Assembly: GCF_003003795.1 (NCBI RefSeq)
Contig: NZ_PVWK01000083.1
Coordinates: 1 to 64,000, forward strand
From: Stenomitos frigidus ULC18
GTDB taxonomy: Bacteria; Cyanobacteriota; Cyanobacteriia; Leptolyngbyales; Leptolyngbyaceae
DNA length: 64,000 nt
Reading direction: 5' to 3'
Below, piece after piece: positions 1-8,180 of the stretch. Positions within the stretch are counted from its first letter, which is position 1, and every line of letters begins with the position of its first letter. A model generated the notes under the pieces. The model was given only the letters and a program-made list of their open reading frames with translations. It had not been told where the DNA came from and made no database searches. A program made the translations under genes and the position numbers.

Positions 1-19
1 CACGACGGATTTCCAAGGG

Positions 20-1015
20 CTAGGAGACTAATCTAGAGTCATCACATTTCCTGCTCTCTGTCAATGCGTAACTTCTAACAGTTTTCCAGGCTCGATTTCT
101 AAAGTCCTGATCATGAATATGACCACCTTTAGGCGCAGGGAAGACCAAATCTTCTGGCATCGGGTTGTTGGGTTTGCGTTTGAGAAATAAGCGTTTGAGG
201 GACTGACTGAGAAGAACCGTCCCGGTCTTTGTGTTTTTTGTTTCTTTGCGCATCCCACGATAGTAAGCTTCGCCAATCCAGACGGATGAGCAATCGTCGG
301 CAACGTGCTTCCACTTCAGAGCGATCGCTTCCCCTGGACGACAACCCGTTCCCAGCATAAATTCAACATAATCAGCGTAATAGGCATAGTAGCGATCGGT
401 CCGAAACCCCTGAATAATTTGCGCAATCTCCTGCGGATTAAAGGGTTTTGGGGCTTGTGTTTTGCGTACTTTGATGCGGCGCGCTAGCGCTTGCCACGGA
501 TTCGTCGGCAGCAAACTTTCTTCTATAGCCCAGTCCCAGCACGCGGCGATCAACGTGATGCGTTCTTTCACCGTTGTGGGTGAATTCGGTTGCTGAGTCG
601 AAGGATTGATCCGAGCCGCAAACCATGCTCTAAACGCTTCGGCTTGCTCCAGCGTCACTGCAGCGGCGGCTCCTTCCTTAAAAAACTCGCGGAGACGTCT
701 TAACGTCGCGTCGTATTTGATCAGCGTTTGAGGATAGACTTCACTTGCCTTATGCCTCATAAACTTTTGAAACAACCCTGCGACAGATAGTCCAGAGGGT
801 TGTGAAGGCTGTTCCGGGCGATACTTATTCAATGTCGCGTCGAAAGTTGCGGTCGTGATATCGATTTCAATCTCGGTTGCTTTGCGTTCGGCTATTTTGC
901 GATTGAGGGCTCCATCTGGCAAACCCAGGGCGAGATCATAGCGTCTCCCTTGATGGGACCAGCGTAACTTAAGCCAGCCATTACGCACTTCAATATGGAC
1001 TCTTTTTCTTTTCAT
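20..1015 (-). pseudogene. C-terminally truncated tyrosine recombinase (phage/GI integrase)
   Basis: Remnant of a site-specific integrase (331 aa from the ATG at 1015; the frame is open further upstream but that part overlaps an inverted repeat). It has an N-terminal arm-type DNA-binding segment (about 1-60), a SAM-like core-binding domain (about 80-175) and the first half of the catalytic domain, with the first catalytic Arg in GTGCRPGEA (R226) and a Lys in KNTKTG. Family resemblance stops after RNRAWKTV (about residue 313). The last 18 residues are unrelated, and the HxxR box and nucleophilic Tyr are absent in all three minus-strand frames down to base 1. It cannot be catalytically active as it stands. 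It lies downstream of tRNA-Pro on the same strand, as expected of a decayed tRNA-targeted element extending to the left of the window. Confidence 0.75.
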
Positions 1016-1018
1016 AAA

Positions 1019-1068
1019 ATTGGTGCATGAGCGGTTAGGCGAACGATACCCTGATCTCATGCACCAAT
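1019..1068. repeat. 13-bp perfect inverted repeat upstream of integrase
   Basis: Arms 1019-1031 and 1056-1068 are exact reverse complements (ATTGGTGCATGAG), separated by 24 bp, and start 4 bp before the integrase ATG. A further GCACCA half-motif follows at 1072-1077. The position suits an operator or arm-type recombinase site; the function is inferred. Confidence 0.5.
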
Positions 1069-1163
1069 TTTGCACCAGTTTTGTAGGCTATTCCGGGTTT
1101 TTCTGGTCGATTCCGAGATGCTAATTGAAAATAGGGAAGCTCTAGAACCCTTGGCTGAAAACG

Positions 1164-1192
1164 ACAAAAGCCAGTCATTGACTGGCTTTTGT
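1164..1192 (-). terminator. Intrinsic terminator of tRNA-Pro
   Basis: A perfect 14-bp inverted repeat around one central base (arms 1164-1177 and 1179-1192). It begins 4 nt after the tRNA 3' end on the minus strand, and its descending arm ends in TTTTGT. Confidence 0.75.
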
Positions 1193-1195
1193 GCA

Positions 1196-1269
1196 TCGGA
1201 GCGGCGAGATTCGAACTCACGACCCCTACTACCCCAAAGTAGTGCGCTACCAAGCTGCGCTACGCCCCG
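1196..1269 (-). tRNA. tRNA-Pro (anticodon GGG)
   Basis: A complete cloverleaf can be drawn on the minus strand. The acceptor arm CGGGGCG pairs with CGCTCCG (one G-U) with discriminator A. The D-stem GCGC pairs with GCGC, the anticodon stem CTACT with AGTAG around loop TTGGGGT, and the T-loop is TTCGAAT. Reading the 7-nt loop gives anticodon GGG; the alternative TGG register would break two stem pairs. CCA is not encoded. It is a typical integration target for the recombinase just downstream. Confidence 0.93.
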
Positions 1270-1315
1270 ATGTGCTTGCTCAGTATAGCATAAGGGCCCA
1301 TTAGTCTGCAGCCCT

Positions 1316-2032
1316 TTACATGACTTCCTTAACAGCAGCTTGTGCCTCTCGACGTAACCCAGCAGCAATACGAAAGAGTTCTTGCCCAGTATGTAGGTAG
1401 TAGTCATCGTAATTGAGCGTGAAAAACTCTAACTGCTCAATGCCATCATCCACCTGATTAAGGCAGTAATAGAGGTGTGCTGCGACACCAGCCATGGTTT
1501 TAGGGTTAGGGAGTGAGTGAAAAATAGTTTCAGCCCGACTGAGGCGATCGCGGCAGTCCTCCAGATACTCTTGAAAATCTGCCATTAGTTGATCGTCAAA
1601 GGGATCAGCTGCGAGAGCGTCAATCTGCTCTTTCAACGGTTTGAGAATTCGCACTACTAGCTGACTCACGGGCGTATAGACCTGAGTTAGCCACTGTTTC
1701 AGGTGCTCATCCGCCTTTGGTATAGTCTGCTGCTGTTTGTAGTGACGCGCTTGGGCGGCAGCCGTTCGTTGCTGCCGATTGCCCCGTCCCGCTGAAAAAC
1801 CAGCCTCTTCAAGCTGTGTCAGATACTGTAGCTGCTGATCGTAAGATTTACGATTTTCAGGATCGCCCAGTACTTCGTAGGCGGCATTGACCTTGGCAAT
1901 TTGCTCGTGGTTAGCAGTTTCCCGGTTGCTGTCAGGATGAAACTGTTTGGCTAACTGACGGTATGCCTGTTTGATCTCTGCCTGTGTCGCTGTTGGAGTA
2001 ACGTTTAGAGTGCGATAGTGGTCAGACCTCAT
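1316..2032 (-). CDS. J-domain (DnaJ-like) co-chaperone
   Basis: A 238-aa protein with an N-terminal J-domain (about residues 5-68) carrying the HPD tripeptide in KQFHPDSN, which stimulates DnaK ATPase in this family. It lacks the Gly/Phe region, zinc fingers and C-terminal substrate domains of full DnaJ, so it is a class III J-protein. The remainder is alpha-helical with no domain I recognise. It starts 15 nt after cysK on the same strand, so it is probably the last gene of the Rrf2-cysK operon. Its client is unknown. Confidence 0.85.
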   Translation of the reverse strand: MRSDHYRTLNVTPTATQAEIKQAYRQLAKQFHPDSNRETANHEQIAKVNAAYEVLGDPENRKSYDQQLQYLTQLEEAGFSAGRGNRQQRTAAAQARHYKQQQTIPKADEHLKQWLTQVYTPVSQLVVRILKPLKEQIDALAADPFDDQLMADFQEYLEDCRDRLSRAETIFHSLPNPKTMAGVAAHLYYCLNQVDDGIEQLEFFTLNYDDYYLHTGQELFRIAAGLRREAQAAVKEVM

Positions 2033-2047
2033 GCTTCTTCTTCAGCC

Positions 2048-3013
2048 TTATCCTCCAAGCATGGCTGGCATATTAAGCTCAGAGTCCTGAAAGAGAGGGG
2101 TAGTGAGGTAGCGTTCACCAAAGCTGGGCTGAATCATCACAATGATCTTCCCTTCATAATCGGGGCGGCGACCCACCTGAATCGCTGCATAGAGCGCAGC
2201 ACCACTAGAGATACCAGAGAGTAAGCCTTCTTCGCGAGCCAAACGCCGTCCATAGGCGATCGCATCATCATCTGAGACAGTGATGACTTCGTCGATTAGA
2301 TTGACATTCAGCACAGGAGGCACAAAGCCAGCACCAATTCCCTGAATTTTGTGAGCACCTGGGCGACCACCCGATAGCACAGGACTGTTCGCAGGTTCAA
2401 CCGCGATCGCCTTGAATGTCGGTTTGCGCGACTTGATCACGTCCGCAACACCGGTAATGGTTCCGCCTGTGCCGACCCCAGCAATCACGGCATCAATCTG
2501 ACCATCGGTATCAGCCCAGAGCTCTTCTGCTGTCGTTTGGCGATGGATTTGAGGATTCGCTGGGTTACGAAACTGTTGAAGCATATACGCATTGGGCAAC
2601 GTTTCAACAATTTGCTGTGCCCGCTGAATACAACCGCTCATACCTTCGATGCCTGGCGTCAACTCCAGCTGCGCACCGTAAGCACGTAGCATGGCTCGCC
2701 GTTCAGAACTCATTGTCTCTGGCATCGTCAAAATGAGGCTATAACCCTTTGCGGCTGCGGCCATTGCCAGGGCAATGCCTGTGTTTCCAGAGGTCGGCTC
2801 TACTAGCACCGTTTTACCGGGAGTTATGAGTCCCTCTTTTTCGGCCGCATCAATCATGCTAATGCCAATACGGTCTTTGACTGAAGCAGAAGGATTCATG
2901 CCTTCGAGTTTCACTAAAATTTGCGCGACACACCCATCTGCTTGAGGAATCCGATTTAACTGCACCAGGGGCGTACGTCCAATGAGTTCGGTGATGTTTT
3001 GAGCTACACGCAT
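2048..3013 (-). CDS. cysK: Cysteine synthase A (O-acetylserine sulfhydrylase)
   Basis: A PLP enzyme that makes L-cysteine from O-acetyl-L-serine and sulfide in the cytoplasm. The PLP lysine is K46 in NPSASVKDR. The substrate loop PTSGNTGIA and the phosphate-binding loop [10 protein letters not shown] are intact. The ATG at 3013 gives 321 aa with the standard N-terminus [16 protein letters not shown]; the open frame runs further upstream but that part overlaps the Rrf2 gene. Four nt separate it from the upstream regulator, so they are co-transcribed. The C-terminal block reads [10 protein letters not shown] where many homologues have PDSGERYL, a modest variation. Confidence 0.93.
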   Translation of the reverse strand: MRVAQNITELIGRTPLVQLNRIPQADGCVAQILVKLEGMNPSASVKDRIGISMIDAAEKEGLITPGKTVLVEPTSGNTGIALAMAAAAKGYSLILTMPETMSSERRAMLRAYGAQLELTPGIEGMSGCIQRAQQIVETLPNAYMLQQFRNPANPQIHRQTTAEELWADTDGQIDAVIAGVGTGGTITGVADVIKSRKPTFKAIAVEPANSPVLSGGRPGAHKIQGIGAGFVPPVLNVNLIDEVITVSDDDAIAYGRRLAREEGLLSGISSGAALYAAIQVGRRPDYEGKIIVMIQPSFGERYLTTPLFQDSELNMPAMLGG

Positions 3014-3017
3014 AAGT

Positions 3018-3464
3018 CTAGATATAGTACATAATGTCGAGCTGTCGTCTAGCGTTGCACTTTTCGCAGAGGTCTTGCAAGGTACATCGCTGCAAGACCG
3101 TGTTCGCAGCCTGGTGCGCTTCTTGCCAAGCATCCCAAATGACAGCACTTTCTACAGTTTTAGGCACAACATGGGACTCAGCCGATTGAGCCTCGGCACC
3201 CTCTAAACAATTCAGTACTTCTAAGAGATTAATTTTCCAGGGTTCACGCGCCAAGATGTAGCCTCCTTTTGCCCCTCGCTGCGATCGCACCAAGCCACAC
3301 CGTCTGAGTGTAGCCAATAATTGTTCCAGGTAGCGATCGGGAATTTGCTGTTGGGCAGCAATTTGACGGATCTGTAGCGGTTCGCCACTGGTATAGTGCG
3401 CGGTTAACTCAATGAGTGCCAGAATCGCGTACTCATTTTTACTAGAAATTTCCACGGTTAACAC
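3018..3464 (-). CDS. Rrf2-family transcriptional regulator (CymR/IscR-like)
   Basis: A 148-aa protein with an N-terminal winged helix-turn-helix: [20 protein letters not shown] is the recognition region and [12 protein letters not shown] the wing. Three C-terminal cysteines, C127, C133 and C136, are arranged C-x5-C-x2-C. This resembles but does not match the IscR C-x5-C-x5-C cluster-binding pattern. The gene is 4 nt upstream of cysK, so a role in sulfur or Fe-S responsive control of cysteine synthesis is likely. In Bacillus, CymR works in complex with CysK. Whether this protein binds a cluster cannot be told from sequence. Confidence 0.88.
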   Translation of the reverse strand: MLTVEISSKNEYAILALIELTAHYTSGEPLQIRQIAAQQQIPDRYLEQLLATLRRCGLVRSQRGAKGGYILAREPWKINLLEVLNCLEGAEAQSAESHVVPKTVESAVIWDAWQEAHQAANTVLQRCTLQDLCEKCNARRQLDIMYYI

Positions 3465-3762
3465 TTAATGAACAGCAACGCGACTAATCACGCTCACACT
3501 ATTATACTACGGTTCTTCACTAGGGTTTTGAGGAGACGAGAAAAATCCCCGAAGCACTCTGCGATCGCAGAGTGCTTCGGGGATTCATACACCCTAGTCA
3601 GTGGTTTAAAAACCTTCGGTTCTTCCCAACTCTCCTTAAATAGGAGAGAGCCGAACGGTCCAAAGTTCTTTTTAAGGGGGAAGGAGAGGGGTCACCATCA
3701 GACGATGAACCGAACAGAAGATTTTAAAGCACGCCTTAGAGGTGCTGTTCCTTTAGCAGCGC
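3465..3762. other. Intergenic region between rrf2 and porin 1
   Basis: A 298-bp gap holding the Rrf2 promoter region, the 42-bp palindrome, and near 3629-3695 purine/pyrimidine-rich sequence. A weak hairpin at 3738-3762 (arms with one G-U pair, no T-run) directly follows the porin stop on the minus strand. The + strand frame here shows no coding character. Confidence 0.5.
3544..3585. repeat. 42-bp perfect palindrome centred on HIP1
   Basis: A perfect inverted repeat with no loop, symmetric about 3564/3565, with GCGATCGC (3561-3568) at its centre. It lies between the Rrf2 gene start and the 3' end of the first porin, about 180 bp past the porin stop. It could end porin transcription or be a cruciform-prone repeat; there is no clear T-tract. 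Confidence 0.8.
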
Positions 3763-5625
3763 CTAAAACGTAAAGGTTGTCCGTAAAACACCAATGAAAA
3801 CATCGTCATTAGAGTTATTGCCGGGAATGCCTGCATTTTGATTCACACTGGGCAAATAAATCACACCTGGAGTGATGGAAATGTTGTCTGTGAGCTGGTA
3901 CTTGTAGAACACCTCGAAGTGATAAGCAAAATCTTGGCTTCTACTGGCAAAGGCTGGGCTTAAGTTAGCACCCGCAAAATCAGTGCCTCGCAAAGTTGGC
4001 TCTGCACCCGCTACGAGACCCAATAAGTTACCTTTTTTACCCAGATCTGGGAAGCCAACTGCAACCGCAAAATTCCAGATGTCTGCGCTACCCAAACCAA
4101 TGATATTCGCATCACTGTAGCCAACCCAGCCGTTGACGATGAAACCAGGGGTCGGACGCAGCGACGCTTCAACACCGAAGGAATTGCTTTCGACTGGGAA
4201 CGAGCGTCCCCGCAACAGGGAGTTGTTGTTCAAGTTCGCAAACGTTGAACCCGTACCACCCAGGTTGAAGTTGTTGCCAGCCGAGAGCGCAGCATTGTTT
4301 CGTTCGTAGCCACGCACGTAAGTAAAGCCCAGTTTGAAGCCGCCAGAGCTAAAGACTAACTGCGCCAAGGCTGAGTAGTTACCATTAAACACACCACCAT
4401 CTGCTCCAGGGTTACTGGCAGTATTAGAAAGGTAACCAAGGTCAAGCTTAAAGTTGTTGCTGAACTTATAGTTAATGCCAACCCCAGCGCCCAGCGGTCC
4501 AATGCGATAGATTGGGTTGCGTTCGGCAAAGCGAGAGATTGCGTTCTGACCACCACCGTTACCCTCAAAGAGAGGATTAATGGTATCAGCGTAGTAATGA
4601 TGCAGGGCACCATTGGCAAAAATGGTAGCGGTCAAGTTGCTGCCGATGGGAAAGCGGTAATCCAACACGTCTAGAAAGACACTATTACCACCGTTGTTTG
4701 AATCCGTAATTGTGCCGTCAGCCGCAGGGTTGCCACCGTCATAAGGAAGGTTCCCTTCATTGGTGCGCTGGTAGTTATTCTGCGCATTGGGAATGCTGGG
4801 ATTGCTCAGCAGCCGAGTGGCATTACCAGCCTGAAGACGCACTCTCAAACGATCCTTGCCTGTAAAGCTCGTGAGCAAGTTGAGTCGAATGCGATCGTTG
4901 AAAACAGTGTTTGTGCCGCCTTGTCTGGGGTAATCACCAAACGCATCAGCGATCGTGAAAATAACTTCACCGGAGAGCTTAGTGGTCGTGGAGAATTGTT
5001 GTTTCTCCAGGGTTGCCGTGCGTGACTCTAGCGCATCAACTCGTCCGCGCAAGGTTGCCAACTCAGCCGCAAATTCTTCCTGCAGCTTTTGCAGCGCCAC
5101 GAGGTCTTCTTTTTTAACCAAATCAGCAGTGCCTGCGGCAATCAGCTCGTTGATCCGATCCATGCAGGCGTTTAAGCCGGCAGCGAACTCGTACCGAGTA
5201 GTGGCGCGGTTACCGCGGTAGGTTTTATCGGGATAACCCACAATGCAACCGTAGCGTTCAACCAGCGACTGCAAAGCTTGAAACGCCCAATCAGTAGGCT
5301 TTACATCTGACAACTGTGAAACAGACGTCACCTGATTTGCTGCCGTTGCAGGCACTGTCCCTTCCGTGCCGTAAATCAAAACCTGATTTAGAGGAGCGGT
5401 TGGTGAGACGGACGTAGGCGCAGCCTCTGCCAAAAGCACTGGACTGGCGGGAAGCGCTGACAAGCTCTTGTCTGGCTGTCTTTCTATCAGGGGGTGAGCC
5501 ACAGCATCCGTAGCAGTCGTCGCTTTTGCAGTCGAAGCTGTAACCACGATCGCAGACATAGCAACGGTAGCGCCCAGAAGCGCTGGAGCCGCTAATAAAG
5601 ACTTCCAGATTGTTTTTGACATCAT
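3763..5625 (-). CDS. SLH-domain OprB-type outer-membrane porin, copy 1
   Basis: Cyanobacterial Som/iron-uptake-type porin, about 620 aa from the ATG at 5625; a GTG at 5640 is possible but sits too close to AAGG. In order: signal peptide (about 1-35), Pro/Ala-rich linker (36-98), SLH domain (about 100-163) that in this family anchors the barrel to periplasmic pyruvylated cell-wall polymer, coiled coil (about 172-210), and a beta-barrel to the C-terminal Phe in LRTTFTF. The final Phe is the usual BAM-recognition residue. It is the first of three tandem paralogues, all minus strand with wide gaps, so each probably has its own promoter. The substrate (small solutes or iron) cannot be determined from sequence. 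Confidence 0.88.
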   Translation of the reverse strand: MMSKTIWKSLLAAPALLGATVAMSAIVVTASTAKATTATDAVAHPLIERQPDKSLSALPASPVLLAEAAPTSVSPTAPLNQVLIYGTEGTVPATAANQVTSVSQLSDVKPTDWAFQALQSLVERYGCIVGYPDKTYRGNRATTRYEFAAGLNACMDRINELIAAGTADLVKKEDLVALQKLQEEFAAELATLRGRVDALESRTATLEKQQFSTTTKLSGEVIFTIADAFGDYPRQGGTNTVFNDRIRLNLLTSFTGKDRLRVRLQAGNATRLLSNPSIPNAQNNYQRTNEGNLPYDGGNPAADGTITDSNNGGNSVFLDVLDYRFPIGSNLTATIFANGALHHYYADTINPLFEGNGGGQNAISRFAERNPIYRIGPLGAGVGINYKFSNNFKLDLGYLSNTASNPGADGGVFNGNYSALAQLVFSSGGFKLGFTYVRGYERNNAALSAGNNFNLGGTGSTFANLNNNSLLRGRSFPVESNSFGVEASLRPTPGFIVNGWVGYSDANIIGLGSADIWNFAVAVGFPDLGKKGNLLGLVAGAEPTLRGTDFAGANLSPAFASRSQDFAYHFEVFYKYQLTDNISITPGVIYLPSVNQNAGIPGNNSNDDVFIGVLRTTFTF

Positions 5626-5876
5626 TACTTTCACACTCACACCTTAAAGACCCAAAAGCGATATACATACTGTTAAAAGCATTCCCAAAGGAACCTTTAA
5701 CTAAAATAAAATCCTACACTTAATTTGTCGATAACTTTCAAAAACTCATGTGAGGATCATTTCGGCAAGCACAATATGAGCTTTTAACCCATGCTAGAGC
5801 GTAGCTAATCGGCTCTAGAGGGCTATCGCGCAGTGGCTCTAGCAGAAACATAGTTAATTCGTAAACGTTCTTATGT

Positions 5877-5907
5877 AAAAAAAAGCCCCGTGTGAACGGG
5901 GCTTTTT
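5877..5907 (-). terminator. Intrinsic terminator of porin 2
   Basis: A 7-bp GC-rich stem (5885-5891 with 5896-5902) and GTGA/TCAC loop, flanked by A8 and T5, so on the minus strand the stem is followed by a run of eight T. It lies about 30 bp past the stop of the second porin. Confidence 0.88.
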
Positions 5908-5934
5908 AGTTTGTCAGCTTAAGGATTGAGCTAA

Positions 5935-7728
5935 CTAGAAGGTGAAGGTAGTGCGAAGTACGCCAACATATTGCGTTGCGTTGTTGTTGTTTCCTTCTGG
6001 ATTGAAGATCACAATGAGACCTGGTGTAATCGCAATGTTGTTACTAAGTTGATAACGGTACAGGGCTTCCACATGGAACGTCGTGTCATCATCAAAGCGG
6101 CGAACGCCCGCGGTACGGAAATCGTTGCCAGTCACCTTCGCTGGGATACCCACGATAATGCCACCCAAGTTACCTTTCTTACCCAAGTCAGGGAACGCCA
6201 GGTAGACAGAACCGGTGTAGATTTCAGCTTCGTTGCTGCTCCGACCCTGATAGGCTTTGTAGTAGCCAAACCAGCCACCGACAATAAACTGAGGACTCAG
6301 ACGGAAGTTTACTTGAGCACCAAAGGTGTCAACTGAGGTCGGGTTAGCTTGAAACGGAGTTGAAGCATAGGCGCTACCAGTGCTTGCAGTCACGTTAACG
6401 TTGCCGCCGGGGTAGTAAGAGCGGACGTAGGATAACGCAATTTCAAGTGGCTTGGCAGGTCTAAGGACAACTTGCCCAATGGCTGAGTAAGCACCGTTGA
6501 ACAGACCGTTTTTAGGACTTGGGTCGTTGCTATCGGTATCAGTTATAACCCCACCTTGCAGACTTAAGGCAGAACCGAATTTGTAATCAAAGGTTAGACC
6601 AGCACCCGCTGCACCACTCCGAAGTGTCGAGTTGAACCGTCCAAAACGAGAGATCGCACCTGAGCCGCTGCTTGTAAAGGGGCTTAAGCTGCTAACCAGA
6701 CCATCGTAAAACTCGTTCTTGGTTGCATCAATCTGCACGCGTAGATTGTCACCCAGTGGGAAACGGTAGTACAACTCATCGATCGTAAATGCATTACCGC
6801 CGCCATCATCAAAAGCGAGGCGAGTTTCGTTCGTGCCGGTGAATGCACCACTGAAAGAAGTAAAGTTAGCCGCTTGTAGACGCGTGCGCAGTCGATCCTT
6901 ACCAGTAAAGCTCGTATCAAAGTTAAGACGAACACGATTAGCGAAGATGGTCTGGGTTTGATCGTCTCTCAAGCGACCTTCGTTAGCAGCGTTAACGCCT
7001 CCGAGGAAGCGATTATTACCTGTGCGGGTGGCGCGATCGCCAAAGGTATCGGCAACGGCGAAGATTACTTCAGCATTTAGCTTGGTAGTAGTCGAAAACT
7101 GCTGCTTCTCCAGGGTGGCTGTCCGGGCTTCTAGTGCATCCACACGTCCACGCAGAGTAGCCAATTCAGCCGCAAATTCTTCTTGCAACTGTTGCACAGC
7201 CAGCAAGTCTTCTTTCTTCACCAAGTCAGCGGTGCCTGCTGCAATCAACTCGTTGATCCGATCCATGCAGGCGTTCAAACCAGCCGCAAACTCGTAGCGA
7301 GACAGCGCTCGGTTACCGCGGTAGGTCTTGTCGGGATAGCCGACGATACAGCCATAGCGCTCGACCAGCGATTGTAGTGCTTGGAAGGCCCAATCGGTAG
7401 GCTTGACATCCGAAAGCTGCGAAACAGAGGTGACTTGACCGACGATGCCAGTAGAAGGTGTTCCTTCTGTGCTGTAAACAGTCATCTGGCTGAGATTTGA
7501 AGGTGTTGCTTGCGTTGCGGTCGTCGAAGCATCCGCAACAACAACAGGTTTGACTGGCAGAGATGGTGCTGCACTGACTGCACTGTCTACAGTCGGCACT
7601 TTAGCTGCAGCATCAGTCGCCTCAGCCGCATTCACAGCTGCCGTATTCACGATCGCAGACATAGCAACCGTAGCGCCCAGAAGCGCCGGAGCCGCTAATA
7701 AAGACTTCCAGATTGTTTTTGACATCAT
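5935..7728 (-). CDS. SLH-domain OprB-type outer-membrane porin, copy 2
   Basis: Paralogue of the preceding porin, about 597 aa from the ATG at 7728. It has the same architecture: signal peptide beginning MMSKTIWKSLL, linker, SLH domain with VKPTDWAFQALQ and YRGNRALSRYEFAAG, coiled coil LEKQQFSTTTKL, then a beta-barrel ending LRTTFTF. The SLH and coiled-coil parts are nearly identical in protein sequence to copies 1 and 3, while the barrel differs widely, which suggests different pore selectivity. The signal-peptide region and the leader AAGGTGTGAG match copy 1 almost base for base. A strong terminator follows. Confidence 0.88.
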   Translation of the reverse strand: MMSKTIWKSLLAAPALLGATVAMSAIVNTAAVNAAEATDAAAKVPTVDSAVSAAPSLPVKPVVVADASTTATQATPSNLSQMTVYSTEGTPSTGIVGQVTSVSQLSDVKPTDWAFQALQSLVERYGCIVGYPDKTYRGNRALSRYEFAAGLNACMDRINELIAAGTADLVKKEDLLAVQQLQEEFAAELATLRGRVDALEARTATLEKQQFSTTTKLNAEVIFAVADTFGDRATRTGNNRFLGGVNAANEGRLRDDQTQTIFANRVRLNFDTSFTGKDRLRTRLQAANFTSFSGAFTGTNETRLAFDDGGGNAFTIDELYYRFPLGDNLRVQIDATKNEFYDGLVSSLSPFTSSGSGAISRFGRFNSTLRSGAAGAGLTFDYKFGSALSLQGGVITDTDSNDPSPKNGLFNGAYSAIGQVVLRPAKPLEIALSYVRSYYPGGNVNVTASTGSAYASTPFQANPTSVDTFGAQVNFRLSPQFIVGGWFGYYKAYQGRSSNEAEIYTGSVYLAFPDLGKKGNLGGIIVGIPAKVTGNDFRTAGVRRFDDDTTFHVEALYRYQLSNNIAITPGLIVIFNPEGNNNNATQYVGVLRTTFTF

Positions 7729-7743
7729 TGTTTTTACACTCAC

Positions 7744-8180
7744 ACCTTAGTACGAACGGATCGATGTACAGATAGCCCCTAGATTTCCATAGGAAGAGCC
7801 TTATCTGCTAATCCAACACATATACCGGAGACTCTTGAAGTTCGAAAACGTCCAGAATGCTTCCATATAGTACCCCAAAGACTTTCCTTTGAGGTATTAC
7901 ACTGTCCAGTTATCAGAGCTTGGAAACTACCTCCACCTAATTATCAGAGACAATGGTTAACAAGACTTTAAAGGAAGGCGCATTTTCTGGGGCTATTTCT
8001 AGCCTTCGCAGTCTAAAGGCAGCAAAATTTGAGTTCTTTGGCATCAAGAGTAATGTTTTGCATGACGCAACGATCGCAGAATCACTAGTAAAGATCACAA
8101 AAAAGCGCCCTCCGTTTAATGGAGAGCGCTTATGGTATCAAACGTGCTTTTTACACCTCGAAGACATTGTTCACAAATAA
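7744..8180. other. Intergenic region between porins 2 and 3
   Basis: 437 bp. It contains the porin 2 promoter and leader, and the porin 3 terminator near 8099. A + strand frame at 7953-8180 runs through the terminator and lacks a ribosome site, so it is not called. No Fur-box-like sequence was recognised by eye. Confidence 0.5.
8099..8130 (-). terminator. Intrinsic terminator of porin 3
   Basis: A 10-bp stem with one mismatch (8104-8113 with 8121-8130) and a 7-nt loop. The minus strand then runs into T6 (A8099-8104 on plus). It lies 50 bp after the porin 3 stop. Confidence 0.82.

Noticed and set aside
1057-1407. 116-aa minus-strand ORF spanning the tRNA
   Set aside because: It covers the tRNA-Pro gene and its terminator, and has no homology; a tRNA shadow.
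5641-5760. Fur-box or other metal-responsive operator upstream of porin 1
   Set aside because: I found no convincing inverted repeat of the Fur type by eye.
7953-8180. 75-aa plus-strand ORF between porins 2 and 3
   Set aside because: It reads straight through the porin 3 terminator and lacks a ribosome site; unlikely to be expressed.
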